Shown: one piece after another, positions 47,133 to 61,722 of the stretch
Position numbering within the stretch: position 1 is the first letter of the stretch
How the letters are laid out: every line of letters begins with the position of its first letter
Assembly: GCA_964036275.1 (NCBI GenBank)
Contig: CAXIWQ010000005.1
Coordinates: 1 to 64,000, forward strand
DNA from: Litoditis marina
Taxonomy: Eukaryota; Nematoda; Chromadorea; Rhabditida; Rhabditidae
Reading direction: 5' to 3'
Length of the DNA stretch: 64,000 nucleotides
Translations under genes and position numbers: made by a program
Notes under the pieces: model-generated
The model's input: the letters and a program-made list of their open reading frames with translations, nothing else
What the model was told of the DNA's origin: nothing
Databases searched by the model: none

Positions 47133-50100
47133 AAGCTCTGTATCGAAACTCAGAAAGTTCGAATTTTGGCCGCGCTGATATTCAATCGGCCGGGTTCCGA
47201 AGTTTTCACCGGTCAACCTGAAGATTGTAAATAGGTCAATTGTTTCATGTTAGTTGTTACTATAAGTGGAAAGATAGTCCAATTAAGTAGTAACAGCGTA
47301 CTAAAGGTGTTTCATGTATACAAGCTCTGTATCGAAACTAAGAAAGTTCGAATTTTGGCCGCGCTGATATTGAATCGGCCGGATTGCGAAGTTTTCACAG
47401 GTCAATCTGAAGATTGTACGAAGGCCAATTGTTTCATAATAGTTGTTACAATAAGTGGGAAGATAGTCCAATTGAGTAGTAACAGTGTACTAAAGGTTTT
47501 TCATGTATACAAGCTCTGTATCGAAACTCAGAAAGTTCGAATTTTGGCCGCGCTGATATTCAATCCGCCGGATTCCGAAGTTTTCACAGGTCAATCTGGA
47601 GATTGTACGAAGGCCAATTGTTTCATAATAGTTGTTACAATAAGTGGGAAGATAGTCCAATTGAGTAGTAACAGTGTACTGAAGGTTTTTCATGTATACA
47701 AGCTCTGTATCGAAACTCAGAAAGTTCGAATTTTGGCCGCGTTGATATTCAATCGGCCGGATTTCGAAGTTTTCACAGGTCAATCTGGAGATTGTACGAA
47801 GGCCAATTGTTTCATAATAGTTGTTACAATAAGTGGGAAGATGGTCCAATTGAGTAGTAACAGTGTACTGAAGGTTTTTCATGTATACAAGCTCTGTATC
47901 GAAACTCAGAAAGTTCGAATTTTGGCCGCGCTGATATTGGATCGGCCGGATTTCGAAGTTTTCACCGGTCAATCTGAAGATTGTAAGGAGGCCAATTGTT
48001 TCATGGTAGTTGTGACCATAAGTGGAAAGATAGTCCAATTAAGTAGTAACAGTGTACTAAAGGTTTTTTATGTATACAAGCTCTGTATCGAAACTCAGAA
48101 AGTTCGAATTTTGGCCGCGCAGATATTGAATCGGCCGGATTTCGAAGTTTTCACAGGTCAATCTGGAGATTGTACGAAGGCCAATTGTTTCATAATAGTT
48201 GTTACAATAAGTGGGAAGATAGTCCAATTGAGTAGTAACAGTGTACTAAAGGTTCTTCATGTATACAAGCTCTGTATCGAAACTCAGAAAGTTCGAATTT
48301 TGGCCGCGCTGATATTGAATCGGCCGGATTTCGAAGTTTTCACCGGTCAATCTGAAGATTGTAAGGAGGCCAATTGTTTTATGGTAGTTGTGACCATAAG
48401 TGGGAAGATAGTCCAATTGAGTAGTAACAGTGTACTAAAGGTTTTACATGTATACAAGCTCTGTATCGAAACTCAGAAAGTTCGAATATTGGCCGCGCTG
48501 ATATTGAATCGGCCGGATTTCGAAGTTTTCACCGGTCAACCTGAAGATTGTAAATAGGTCAATTGTTTCATGTTAGTTGTTACTATAAGTGGAAAGGTAG
48601 TCCAATTAAGTAGTAACAGCGTACTAAAGGTTTTTCATGTATACAAGCTCTGTATCGAAACTCAGAAAGTTCGAATTTTGGCCGCGTTGATATTCAATCG
48701 GCCGGATTTCGAAGTTTTCACAGGTCAATCTGAAGATTGTACGAAGGCCAATTGTTTCATAATAGTTGTTACAATAAGTGGGAAGATAGTCCAATTGAGT
48801 AGTAACAGTGTACTAAAGGTTTTTCATGTATACAAGCTCTGTATCGAAACTCAGAAAGTTCGAATTTTGGCCGCGCTGATATTCAATCCGCCGGATTCCG
48901 AAGTTTTCACAGGTCAATCTGGAGATTGTACGAAGGCCAATTGTTTCATAATAGTTGTTACAATAAGTGGGAAGATAGTCCAATTGAGTAGTAACAGTGT
49001 ACTGAAGGTTTTTCATGTATACAAGCTCTGTATCGAAACTCAGAAAGTTCGAATTTTGGCCGCGTTGATATTCAATCGGCCGGATTTCGAAGTTTTCACA
49101 GGTCAATCTGGAGATTGTACGAAGGCCAATTGTTTCATAATAGTTGTTACAATAAGTGGGAAGATGGTCCAATTGAGTAGTAACAGTGTACTGAAGGTTT
49201 TTCATGTATACAAGCTCTGTATCGAAACTCAGAAAGTTCGAATTTTGGCCGCGCTGATATTGGATCGGCCGGATTTCGAAGTTTTCACCGGTCAATCTGA
49301 AGATTGTAAGGAGGCCAATTGTTTCATGGTAGTTGTGACCATAAGTGGAAAGATAGTCCAATTAAGTAGTAACAGTGTACTAAAGGTTTTTTATGTATAC
49401 AAGCTCTGTATCGAAACTCAGAAAGTTCGAATTTTGGCCGCGCAGATATTGAATCGGCCGGATTTCGAAGTTTTCACAGGTCAATCTGGAGATTGTACGA
49501 AGGCCAATTGTTTCATAATAGTTGTTACAATAAGTGGGAAGATAGTCCAATTGAGTAGTAACAGTGTACTAAAGGTTCTTCATGTATACAAGCTCTGTAT
49601 CGAAACTCAGAAAGTTCGAATTTTGGCCGCGCTGATATTGAATCGGCCGGATTTCGAAGTTTTCACCGGTCAATCTGAAGATTGTAAGGAGGCCAATTGT
49701 TTTATGGTAGTTGTGACCATAAGTGGGAAGATAGTCCAATTGAGTAGTAACAGTGTACTAAAGGTTTTACATGTATACAAGCTCTGTATCGAAACTCAGA
49801 AAGTTCGAATATTGGCCGCGCTGATATTGAATCGGCCGGATTTCGAAGTTTTCACCGGTCAACCTGAAGATTGTAAATAGGTCAATTGTTTCATGTTAGT
49901 TGTTACTATAAGTGGAAAGGTAGTCCAATTAAGTAGTAACAGCGTACTAAAGGTTTTTCATGTATACAAGCTCTGTATCGAAACTCAGAAAGTTCGAATT
50001 TTGGCCGCGTTGATATTCAATCGGCCGGATTTCGAAGTTTTCACAGGTCAATCTGGAGATTGTACGAAGGCCAATTGTTTCATAATAGTTGTTACAATAA

Positions 50101-53100
50101 GTGGGAAGATGGTCCAATTGAGTAGTAACAGTGTACTGAAGGTTTTTCATGTATACAAGCTCTGTATCGAAACTCAGAAAGTTCGAATTTTGGCCGCGCT
50201 GATATTGGATCGGCCGGATTGCGAAGTTTTCACAGGTCAATCTGAAGATTGTACGAAGGCCAATTGTTTCATAATAGTTGTTACAATAAGTGGGAAGATA
50301 GTCCAATTGAGTAGTAACAGTGTACTAAAGGTTTTTCATGTATACAAGCTCTGTATCGAAACTCAGAAAGTTCGAATTTTGGCCGCGCTGATATTCAATC
50401 GGCCGGGTTCCGAAGTTTTCACCGGTCAACCTGAAGATTGTAAATAGGTCAATTGTTTCATGTTAGTTGTTACTATAAGTGGAAAGATAGTCCAATTAAG
50501 TAGTAACAGCGTACTAAAGGTGTTTCATGTATACAAGCTCTGTATCGAAACTAAGAAAGTTCGAATTTTGGCCGCGCTGATATTGAATCGGCCGGATTGC
50601 GAAGTTTTCACAGGTCAATCTGAAGATTGTACGAAGGCCAATTGTTTCATAATAGTTGTTACAATAAGTGGGAAGATAGTCCAATTGAGTAGTAACAGTG
50701 TACTAAAGGTTTTTCATGTATACAAGCTCTGTATCGAAACTCAGAAAGTTCGAATTTTGGCCGCGCTGATATTCAATCCGCCGGATTCCGAAGTTTTCAC
50801 AGGTCAATCTGGAGATTGTACGAAGGCCAATTGTTTCATAATAGTTGTTACAATAAGTGGGAAGATAGTCCAATTGAGTAGTAACAGTGTACTGAAGGTT
50901 TTTCATGTATACAAGCTCTGTATCGAAACTCAGAAAGTTCGAATTTTGGCCGCGTTGATATTCAATCGGCCGGATTTCGAAGTTTTCACAGGTCAATCTG
51001 GAGATTGTACGAAGGCCAATTGTTTCATAATAGTTGTTACAATAAGTGGGAAGATGGTCCAATTGAGTAGTAACAGTGTACTGAAGGTTTTTCATGTATA
51101 CAAGCTCTGTATCGAAACTCAGAAAGTTCGAATTTTGGCCGCGCTGATATTGGATCGGCCGGATTTCGAAGTTTTCACCGGTCAATCTGAAGATTGTAAG
51201 GAGGCCAATTGTTTCATGGTAGTTGTGACCATAAGTGGAAAGATAGTCCAATTAAGTAGTAACAGTGTACTAAAGGTTTTTTATGTATACAAGCTCTGTA
51301 TCGAAACTCAGAAAGTTCGAATTTTGGCCGCGCTGATATTGAATCGGCCGGATTTCGAAGTTTTCACCGGTCAATCTGGAGATTGTACGAAGGCCAATTG
51401 TTTCATAATAGTTGTTACAATAAGTGGGAAGATAGTCCAATTGAGTAGTAACAGTGTACTAAAGGTTTTTCATGTATACAAGCTCTGTATCGAAACTCAG
51501 AAAGTTCGAATTTTGGCCGCGCTGATATTGGATCGGCCGGATTTCGAAGTTTTCACCGGTCAATCTGAAGATTGTAAGGAGGCCAATTGTTTCATGGTAG
51601 TTGTGACCATAAGTGGAAAGATAGTCCAATTAAGTAGTAACAGTGTACTAAAGGTTTTTTATGTATACAAGCTCTGTATCGAAACTCAGAAAGTTCGAAT
51701 TTTGGCCGCGCAGATATTGAATCGGCCGGATTTCGAAGTTTTCACAGGTCAATCTGGAGATTGTACGAAGGCCAATTGTTTCATAATAGTTGTTACAATA
51801 AGTGGGAAGATAGTCCAATTGAGTAGTAACAGTGTACTAAAGGTTCTTCATGTATACAAGCTCTGTATCGAAACTCAGAAAGTTCGAATTTTGGCCGCGC
51901 TGATATTGAATCGGCCGGATTTCGAAGTTTTCACCGGTCAATCTGAAGATTGTAAGGAGGCCAATTGTTTTATGGTAGTTGTGACCATAAGTGGGAAGAT
52001 AGTCCAATTGAGTAGTAACAGTGTACTAAAGGTTTTACATGTATACAAGCTCTGTATCGAAACTCAGAAAGTTCGAATATTGGCCGCGCTGATATTGAAT
52101 CGGCCGATTTCGAAGTTTTCACTGGTCAACCTGAAGATTGTAAATAGGTCAATTGTTTCATGTTAGTTGTTACTATAAGTGGAAAGGTAGTCCAATTAAG
52201 TAGTAACAGCGTACTAAAGGTTTTTCATGTATACAAGCTCTGTATCGAAACTCAGAAAGTTCGAATTTTGGCCGCGTTGATATTCAATCGGCCGGATTTC
52301 GAAGTTTTCACAGGTCAATCTGGAGATTGTACGAAGGCCAATTGTTTCATAATAGTTGTTACAATAAGTGGGAAGATGGTCCAATTGAGTAGTAACAGTG
52401 TACTGAAGGTTTTTCATGTATACAAGCTCTGTATCGAAACTCAGAAAGTTCGAATTTTGGCCGCGCTGATATTCGATCGGCCGGATTTCGAAGTTTTCAC
52501 CGGTCAATCTGAAGATTGTAAGGAGGCCAATTGTTTCATGGTAGTTGTTACAATAAGTGGGAAGATAGTCCAATTGAGTAGTAACAGTGTACTGAAGGTT
52601 TTTCATGTATACAAGCTCTGTATCGAAACTCAGAAAGTTCGAATTTTGGCCGCGTTGATATTCAATCGGCCGGATTTCGAAGTTTTCACAGGTCAATCTG
52701 GAGATTGTACGAAGGCCAATTGTTTCATAATAGTTGTTACAATAAGTGGGAAGATGGTCCAATTGAGTAGTAACAGTGTACTGAAGGTTTTTCATGTATA
52801 CAAGCTCTGTATCGAAACTCAGAAAGTTCGAATTTTGGCCGCGCTGATATTGGATCGGCCGGATTTCGAAGTTTTCACCGGTCAATCTGAAGATTGTAAG
52901 GAGGCCAATTGTTTCATGGTAGTTGTGACCATAAGTGGAAAGATAGTCCAATTAAGTAGTAACAGTGTACTAAAGGTTTTTTATGTATACAAGCTCTGTA
53001 TCGAAACTCAGAAAGTTCGAATTTTGGCCGCGCAGATATTGAATCGGCCGGATTTCGAAGTTTTCACAGGTCAATCTGGAGATTGTACGAAAGCCAATTG

Positions 53101-54799
53101 TTTCATAATAGTTGTTACAATAAGTGGGAAGATAGTCCAATTGAGTAGTAACAGTGTACTAAAGGTTCTTCATGTATACAAGCTCTGTATCGAAACTCAG
53201 AAAGTTCGAATTTTGGCCGCGCTGATATTGAATCGGCCGGATTTCGAAGTTTTCACCGGTCAATCTGAAGATTGTAAGGAGGCCAATTGTTTTATGGTAG
53301 TTGTGACCATAAGTGGGAAGATAGTCCAATTGAGTAGTAACAGTGTACTAAAGGTTTTACATGTATACAAGCTCTGTATCGAAACTCAGAAAGTTCGAAT
53401 ATTGGCCGCGCTGATATTGAATCGGCCGGATTTCGAAGTTTTCACTGGTCAACCTGAAGATTGTAAATAGGTCAATTGTTTCATGTTAGTTGTTACTATA
53501 AGTGGAAAGGTAGTCCAATTAAGTAGTAACAGCGTACTAAAGGTTTTTCATGTATACAAGCTCTGTATCGAAACTCAGAAAGTTCGAATTTTGGCCGCGT
53601 TGATATTCAATCGGCCGGATTTCGAAGTTTTCACAGGTCAATCTGGAGATTGTACGAAGGCCAATTGTTTCATAATAGTTGTTACAATAAGTGGGAAGAT
53701 GGTCCAATTGAGTAGTAACAGTGTACTGAAGGTTTTTCATGTATACAAGCTCTGTATCGAAACTCAGAAAGTTCGAATTTTGGCCGCGCTGATATTGGAT
53801 CGGCCGGATTTCGAAGTTTTCACCGGTCAATCTGAAGATTGTAAGGAGGCCAATTGTTTCATGGTAGTTGTGACCATAAGTGGAAAGATAGTCCAATTAA
53901 GTAGTAACAGTGTACTAAAGGTTTTTTATGTATACAAGCTCTGTATCGAAACTCAGAAAGTTCGAATTTTGGCCGCGCAGATATTGAATCGGCCGGATTT
54001 CGAAGTTTTCACAGGTCAATCTGGAGATTGTACGAAGGCCAATTGTTTCATAATAGTTGTTACAATAAGTGGGAAGATAGTCCAATTGAGTAGTAACAGT
54101 GTACTAAAGGTTCTTCATGTATACAAGCTCTGTATCGAAACTCAGAAAGTTCGAATTTTGGCCGCGCTGATATTGAATCGGCCGGATTTCGAAGTTTTCA
54201 CCGGTCAATCTGAAGATTGTAAGGAGGCCAATTGTTTTATGGTAGTTGTGACCATAAGTGGGAAGATAGTCCAATTGAGTAGTAACAGTGTACTAAAGGT
54301 TTTACATGTATACAAGCTCTGTATCGAAACTCAGAAAGTTCGAATATTGGCCGCGCTGATATTGAATCGGCCGGATTTCGAAGTTTTCACCGGTCAACCT
54401 GAAGATTGTAAATAGGTCAATTGTTTCATGTTAGTTGTTACTATAAGTGGAAAGGTAGTCCAATTAAGTAGTAACAGCGTACTAAAGGTTTTTCATGTAT
54501 ACAAGCTCTGTATCGAAACTCAGAAAGTTCGAATTTTGGCCGCGCTGATATTCAATCGGCCGGATTCCGAAGTTTTCACAGGTCAATCTGAAGATTGTAA
54601 GAAAACCAATTGTTCCATGGTAGTTGTTACTATAAGTGGGGAGATAGTCCAACTGAGTAGTAACAGTGTACTAAAGGTTTTTCATGTAGACAAGCTCTGT
54701 ATCGAAACTCAGAAAGTTCGAATTTTGGCCGCGCTGATATTGAATCGGCCGGATTTCGAAGTTTTCACAGGTCAATCTGAACATTGTACGAAGGTCAAT
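47133..54799 (+). repeat. SatB array between LINE copies 2 and 3
   Basis: Contains long higher-order repeats; 47247-48569 and 48570-49892 are two near-identical 1323-bp (7-monomer) blocks, with related blocks from 50460, 52160 and 53483. The distance between LINE copies 2 and 3 (8154 bp) equals one LINE plus target repeat (301), one module (105) and 41 monomers, minus one base. The missing base is the deleted G in CGGCCGATTT near 52108. Confidence 0.96.
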
Positions 54800-54904
54800 G
54801 TTCAACTGATGATGACCCAACCCTCTGAGAAAACCCAAAAACGTCTTGAATCAGGGTCGAAACGGTTTTGAGTTTATCTCTTACTGAGCACATTAACCTA
54901 ATCA
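54800..54904 (+). repeat. 105-bp SatA-derived module (copy 3)
   Basis: Same position in the SatB monomer as copies 1 and 2, but the left flank reads GGTCAAT and hairpin 2 reads CAAAAACGT opposite ACGGTTTTG, a one-pair mismatch. This copy has therefore drifted in the stem. Confidence 0.9.
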
Positions 54905-54992
54905 TGTTTCATAATAGTTGTTACAATAAGTGGGAAGATAGTCCAATTAAGTGGTAACAGTGTACGGAAGGTTTTTCATGTATACAAGCTCT

Positions 54993-55286
54993 TCGAATCT
55001 CTGCCCATATGTCGAAGAGTCGTTGGTCCCTGATCGTTTCCGAGTGGCGCCCGTTTGATCGAGAGCGGGTGCGTGGCCGTCCAATGGTCCGTTGGCGTGA
55101 TGAACTTGTCGAGGCAGTTCGGAGTTATAACCGAACCGTGAGAAGAGGCCGAGTCCGGCCACCCAATATCCGTGGCGAAGAGATATTCCGAGTATGCAGA
55201 GATAAAGATATCTGGAGGGCAGTCAAGGAACACCATTTCGCAACGATTTGAAGTGATCTAATAAATCTTGAAATCTTGAAATCTTA
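54993..55286 (+). mobile_element. RTE-type LINE 3' end (copy 3)
   Basis: Same 294-bp fragment and AAGCTCT flanks; 80-codon frame at 55009-55251. The SatB just downstream has private changes (GAAAATTCG near 55308, ACTATACGTGG near 55415), which set this block apart from copies 1 and 2. Confidence 0.88.
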
Positions 55287-58200
55287 AAGCTCTGTATCGA
55301 AACTCAGAAAATTCGAATTTTGGCCGCGCTGATATTCAATCGGCCGGGTTCCGAAGTTTTCACCGGTCAACCTGAAGATTGTAAATAGGTCAATTGTTTC
55401 ATGTTAGTTGTTACTATACGTGGAAAGATAGTCCAATTAAGTAGTAACAGCGTACTAAAGGTGTTTCATGTATACAAGCTCTGTATCGAAACTAAGAAAG
55501 TTCGAATTTTGGCCGCGCTGATATTGAATCGGCCGGATTGCGAAGTTTTCACAGGTCAATCTGAAGATTGTACGAAGGCCAATTGTTTCATAATAGTTGT
55601 TACAATAAGTGGGAAGATAGTCCAATTGAGTAGTAACAGTGTACTAAAGGTTTTTCATGTATACAAGCTCTGTATCGAAACTCAGAAAGTTCGAATTTTG
55701 GCCGCGCTGATATTCAATCCGCCGGATTCCGAAGTTTTCACAGGTCAATCTGGAGATTGTACGAAGGCCAATTGTTTCATAATAGTTGTTACAATAAGTG
55801 GGAAGATAGTCCAATTGAGTAGTAACAGTGTACTAAAGGTTTTTCATGTATACAAGCTCTGTATCGAAACTCAGAAAGTTCGAATTTTGGCCGCGCTGAT
55901 ATTCAATCCGCCGGATTCCGAAGTTTTCACCGGTCAATCTGAAGATTGTAAGGAGGCCAATTGTTTCATGGTAGTTGTGACCATAAGTGGGGAGATGGTC
56001 CAATTGAGTAGTAACAATGTACTAAAGGTTTTACATGTATACAAGCTCTGTATCGAAACTCAGAAAGTTCGAATATTGGCCGCGCTGATATTGAATCGGC
56101 CGGATTTCGAAGTTTTCACCGGTCAACCTGAAGATTGTAAATAGGTCAATTGTTTCATGTTAGTTGTTACTATAAGTGAAAAGATAGTCCAATTAAGTAG
56201 TAACAGTGTACTAAAGGTTTTTCATGTATACAAGCTCTGTATCGAAACTCAGAAAGTTCGAATTTTGGCCGCGCAGATATTGAATCGGCCGGATTTCGAA
56301 GTTTTCACAGGTCAATCTGGAGATTGTACGAAGGCCAATTGTTTCATAATAGTTGTTACAATAAGTGGGAAGATAGTCCAATTGAGTAGTAACAGTGTAC
56401 TAAAGGTTCTTCATGTATACAAGCTCTGTATCGAAACTCAGAAAGTTCGAATTTTGGCCGCGCTGATATTGAATCGGCCGGATTTCGAAGTTTTCACCGG
56501 TCAATCTGAAGATTGTAAGGAGGCCAATTGTTTTATGGTAGTTGTGACCATAAGTGGGAAGATAGTCCAATTGAGTAGTAACAGTGTACTAAAGGTTTTA
56601 CATGTATACAAGCTCTGTATCGAAACTCAGAAAGTTCGAATATTGGCCGCGCTGATATTGAATCGGCCGGATTTCGAAGTTTTCACCGGTCAACCTGAAG
56701 ATTGTAAATAGGTCAATTGTTTCATGTTAGTTGTTACTATAAGTGGAAAGGTAGTCCAATTAAGTAGTAACAGCGTACTAAAGGTGTTTCATGTATACAA
56801 GCTCTGTATCGAAACTAAGAAAGTTCGAATTTTGGCCGCGCTGATATTGAATCGGCCGGATTGCGAAGTTTTCACAGGTCAATCTGAAGATTGTACGAAG
56901 GCCAATTGTTTCATAATAGTTGTTACAATAAGTGGGAAGATAGTCCAATTGAGTAGTAACAGTGTACTAAAGGTTTTTCATGTATACAAGCTCTGTATCG
57001 AAACTCAGAAAGTTCGAATTTTGGCCGCGCTGATATTCAATCCGCCGGATTCCGAAGTTTTCACAGGTCAATCTGGAGATTGTACGAAGGCCAATTGTTT
57101 CATAATAGTTGTTACAATAAGTGGGAAGATAGTCCAATTGAGTAGTAACAGTGTACTAAAGGTTTTTCATGTATACAAGCTCTGTATCGAAACTCAGAAA
57201 GTTCGAATTTTGGCCGCGCTGATATTCAATCCGCCGGATTCCGAAGTTTTCACCGGTCAATCTGAAGATTGTAAGGAGGACAATTGTTTCATGGTAGTTG
57301 TGACCATAAGTGGGGAGATGGTCCAATTGAGTAGTAACAATGTACTAAAGGTTTTACATGTATACAAGCTCTGTATCGAAACTCAGAAAGTTCGAATATT
57401 GGCCGCGCTGATATTGAATCGGCCGGATTTCGAAGTTTTCACCGGTCAACCTGAAGATTGTAAATAGGTCAATTGTTTCATGTTAGTTGTTACTATAAGT
57501 GAAAAGATAGTCCAATTAAGTAGTAACAGTGTACTAAAGGTTTTTCATGTATACAAGCTCTGTATCGAAACTCAGAAAGTTCGAATTTTGGCCGCGCAGA
57601 TATTGAATCGGCCGGATTTCGAAGTTTTCACAGGTCAATCTGGAGATTGTACGAAGGCCAATTGTTTCATAATAGTTGTTACAATAAGTGGGAAGATAGT
57701 CCAATTGAGTAGTAACAGTGTACTAAAGGTTCTTCATGTATACAAGCTCTGTATCGAAACTCAGAAAGTTCGAATTTTGGCCGCGCTGATATTGAATCGG
57801 CCGGATTTCGAAGTTTTCACCGGTCAATCTGAAGATTGTAAGGAGGACAATTGTTTTATGGTAGTTGTGACCATAAGTGGGAAGATAGTCCAATTGAGTA
57901 GTAACAGTGTACTAAAGGTTTTACATGTATACAAGCTCTGTATCGAAACTCAGAAAGTTCGAATATTGGCCGCGCTGATCGTATTGAATCGGCCGGATTT
58001 CGAAGTTTTCACCGGTCAACCTGAAGATTGTAAATAGGTCAATTGTTTCATGTTAGTTGTTACTATAAGTGGAAAGGTAGTCCAATTAAGTAGTAACAGC
58101 GTACTAAAGGTTTTTCATGTATACAAGCTCTGTATCGAAACTCAGAAAGTTCGAATTTTGGCCGCGCTGATATTCAATCGGCCGGATTCCGAAGTTTTCA

Positions 58201-61200
58201 CAGGTCAATCTGAAGATTGTAAGAAAACCAATTGTTCCATGGTAGTTGTTACTATAAGTGGGAAGATAGTCCAACTGAGTAGTAACAATGTACTAAAGGT
58301 TTTTCATGTAGACAAGCTCTGTATCGAAACTCAGAAAGTTCGAATTTTGGCCGCGCTGATATTCAATCCGCCGGATTCCGAAGTTTTCACAGGTCAATCT
58401 GAAGATTGTAAGAAAACCAATTGTTTCATGGTAGTTGTTACCATAAGTGGGAAGATAGTCCAATCAAGTAGTAACAGTGTACTAAAGGTTTTTCATGTAT
58501 ACAAGCTCTGTATCGAAACTCAGAAAGTTCGAATATTGGCCGCGCTGATATTGAATCGGCCGGATTTCGAAGTTTTCACCGGTCAACCTGAAGATTGTAA
58601 ATAGGTCAATTGTTTCATGTTAGTTGTTACTATAAGTGGAAAGGTAGTCCAATTAAGTAGTAACAGCGTACTAAAGGTTTTTCATGTATACAAGCTCTGT
58701 ATCGAAACTCAGAAAGTTCGAATTTTGGCCGCGCTGATATTCAATCGGCCGGATTCCGAAGTTTTCACAGGTCAATCTGAAGATTGTAAGAAAACCAATT
58801 GTTCCATGGTAGTTGTTACTATAAGTGGGAAGATAGTCCAACTGAGTAGTAACAATGTACTAAAGGTTTTTCATGTAGACAAGCTCTGTATCGAAACTCA
58901 GAAAGTTCGAATTTTGGCCGCGCTGATATTCAATCCGCCGGATTCCGAAGTTTTCACAGGTCAATCTGAAGATTGTAAGAAAACCAATTGTTTCATGGTA
59001 GTTGTTACCATAAGTGGGAAGATAGTCCAATCAAGTAGTAACAGTGTACTAAAGGTTTTTCATGTATACAAGCTCTGTATCGAAACTCAGAAAGTTCGAA
59101 TTTTGGCCGCGCAGATATTGAATCGGCCGGATTTCGAAGTTTTCACAGGTCAATCTGGAGATTGTACGAAGGCCAATTGTTTCATAATAGTTGTTACAAT
59201 AAGTGGGAAGATAGTCCAATTGAGTAGTAACAGTGTACTAAAGGTTCTTCATGTATACAAGCTCTGTATCGAAACTCAGAAAGTTCGAATTTTGGCCGCG
59301 CTGATATTGAATCGGCCGGATTTCGAAGTTTTCACCGGTCAATCTGAAGATTGTAAGGAGGACAATTGTTTTATGGTAGTTGTGACCATAAGTGGGAAGA
59401 TAGTCCAATTGAGTAGTAACAGTGTACTAAAGGTTTTACATGTATACAAGCTCTGTATCGAAACTCAGAAAGTTCGAATATTGGCCGCGCTGATATTGAA
59501 TCGGCCGGATTTCGAAGTTTTCACCGGTCAACCTGAAGATTGTAAATAGGTCAATTGTTTCATGTTAGTTGTTACTATAAGTGGAAAGGTAGTCCAATTA
59601 AGTAGTAACAGCGTACTAAAGGTTTTTCATGTATACAAGCTCTGTATCGAAACTCAGAAAGTTCGAATTTTGGCCGCGCTGATATTCAATCGGCCGGATT
59701 CCGAAGTTTTCACAGGTCAATCTGAAGATTGTAAGAAAACCAATTGTTCCATGGTAGTTGTTACTATAAGTGGGAAGATAGTCCAACTGAGTAGTAACAA
59801 TGTACTAAAGGTTTTTCATGTAGACAAGCTCTGTATCGAAACTCAGAAAGTTCGAATTTTGGCCGCGCTGATATTCAATCCGCCGGATTCCGAAGTTTTC
59901 ACAGGTCAATCTGAAGATTGTAAGAAAACCAATTGTTTCATGGTAGTTGTTACCATAAGTGGGAAGATAGTCCAATCAAGTAGTAACAGTGTACTAAAGG
60001 TTTTTCATGTAGACAAGCTCTGTATCGAAACTCAGAAAGTTCGAATTTTGGCCGCGCTGATATTCAATCGGCCGGATTCCGAAGTTTTCACAGGTCAATC
60101 TGAAGATTATAAGAAAACCAATTGTTTCATGGTAGTTGTTACTATAAGTGGGGAGATAGTCCAACTGAGTAGTAACAGTGTACTAAAGGTTTTTCATGTA
60201 TACAAGCTCTGTATCGAAACTCAGAAAGTTCGAATTTTGGCCGCGTTGATAATCAATCGGCCGGATTCCGAAGTTTTCACAGGTCAATCTGGAGATTGTA
60301 CGAAGGCCAATTGTTTCATAATAGTTGTTACAATAAGTGGGAAGATAGTCCAATTGAGTAGTAACAGTGTACTGAAGGTTTTTCATGTATACAAGCTCTG
60401 TATCGAAACTCAGAAAGTTCGAATTTTGGCAGCGCTGATATTGAATCGGCCGGATTTCGAAGTTTTCACCGGTCAATCTGAAGATTGTAAGGAGGCCAAT
60501 TGTTTCATGGTAGTTGTGACCATAAGTGGGGAGATGGTCCAATTGAGTAGTAACAGTGTACTAAAGGTTTTACATGTATACAAGCTCTGTATCGAAACTC
60601 AGAAAGTTCGAATATTGGCCGCGCTGATATTGAATCGGCCGGATTTCGAAGTTTTCACCGGTCAACCTGAAGATTGTAAATAGGTCAATTGTTTCATGTT
60701 AGTTGTTACTATAAGTGGAAAGATAGTCCAATTAAGTAGTAACAGTGTACTAAAGGTTTTTCATGTATACAAGCTCTGTATCGAAACTCAGAAAGTTCGA
60801 ATTTTGGCCGCGCAGATATTGAATCGGCCGGATTTCGAAGTTTTCACAGGTCAATCTGGAGATTGTACGAAGGCCAATTGTTTCATAATAGTTGTTACAA
60901 TAAGTGGGAAGATAGTCCAATTGAGTAGTAACAGTGTACTAAAGGTTTTTCATGTATACAAGCTCTGTATCGAAACTCAGAAAGTTCGAATTTTGGCCGC
61001 GCTGATATTGAATCGGCCGGATTTCGAAGTTTTCACCGGTCAATCTGAAGATTGTAAGGAGGCCAATTGTTTTATGGTAGTTGTGACCATAAGTGGGAAG
61101 ATAGTCCAATTGAGTAGTAACAGTGTACTAAAGGTTTTACATGTATACAAGCTCTGTATCGAAACTCAGAAAGTTCGAATATTGGCCGCGCTGATATTGA

Positions 61201-61722
61201 ATCGGCCGGATTTCGAAGTTTTCACCGGTCAACCTGAAGATTGTAAATAGGTCAATTGTTTCATGTTAGTTGTTACTATAAGTGGAATTGTAGTCCAATT
61301 AAGTAGTAACAGCGTACTAAAGGTTTTTCATGTATACAAGCTCTGTATCGAAACTCAGAAAGTTCGAATTTTGGCCGCGCTGATATTCAATCGGCCGGAT
61401 TCCGAAGTTTTCACAGGTCAATCTGAAGATTGTAAGAAAACCAATTGTTCCATGGTAGTTGTTACTATAAGTGGGGAGATAGTCCAACTGAGTAGTAACA
61501 GTGTACTAAAGGTTTTTCATGTAGACAAGCTCTGTATCGAAACTCAGAAAGTTCGAATTTTGGCCGCGCTGATATTGAATCGGCCGGATTTCGAAGTTTT
61601 CACAGGTCAATCTGAAGATTGTACGAAGGCCAATTGTTTTATAATAGTTGTTACAATAAGTGGGAAGATAGTCCAATTAAGTGGTAACAGTGTACGGAAG
61701 GTTTTTCATGTATACAAGCTCT
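55287..61722 (+). repeat. SatB array between LINE copies 3 and 4
   Basis: The distance between LINE copies 3 and 4 (6730 bp) equals 301 plus 34 monomers plus 3 bases; the three bases are the CGT inserted in CTGATCGTATTG near 57980. Local higher-order repeats include 56157-57479/57480-58049 and the runs starting at 58050, 58617 and 59562. A subtype with AATCCGCCGG in place of AATCGGCCGG is common here. Confidence 0.96.

Larger units (their letters stand above)
46503..47449 (+). repeat. Right copy of the 947-bp direct repeat flanking the island
   Basis: Same order as 36777-37723: SatB monomer with TGTAGACA, 105-bp module, SatB, LINE tail, SatB. After 47449 SatB continues with AATAAGTGGG, which is what the left copy lacks because the island starts there. 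Confidence 0.85.
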
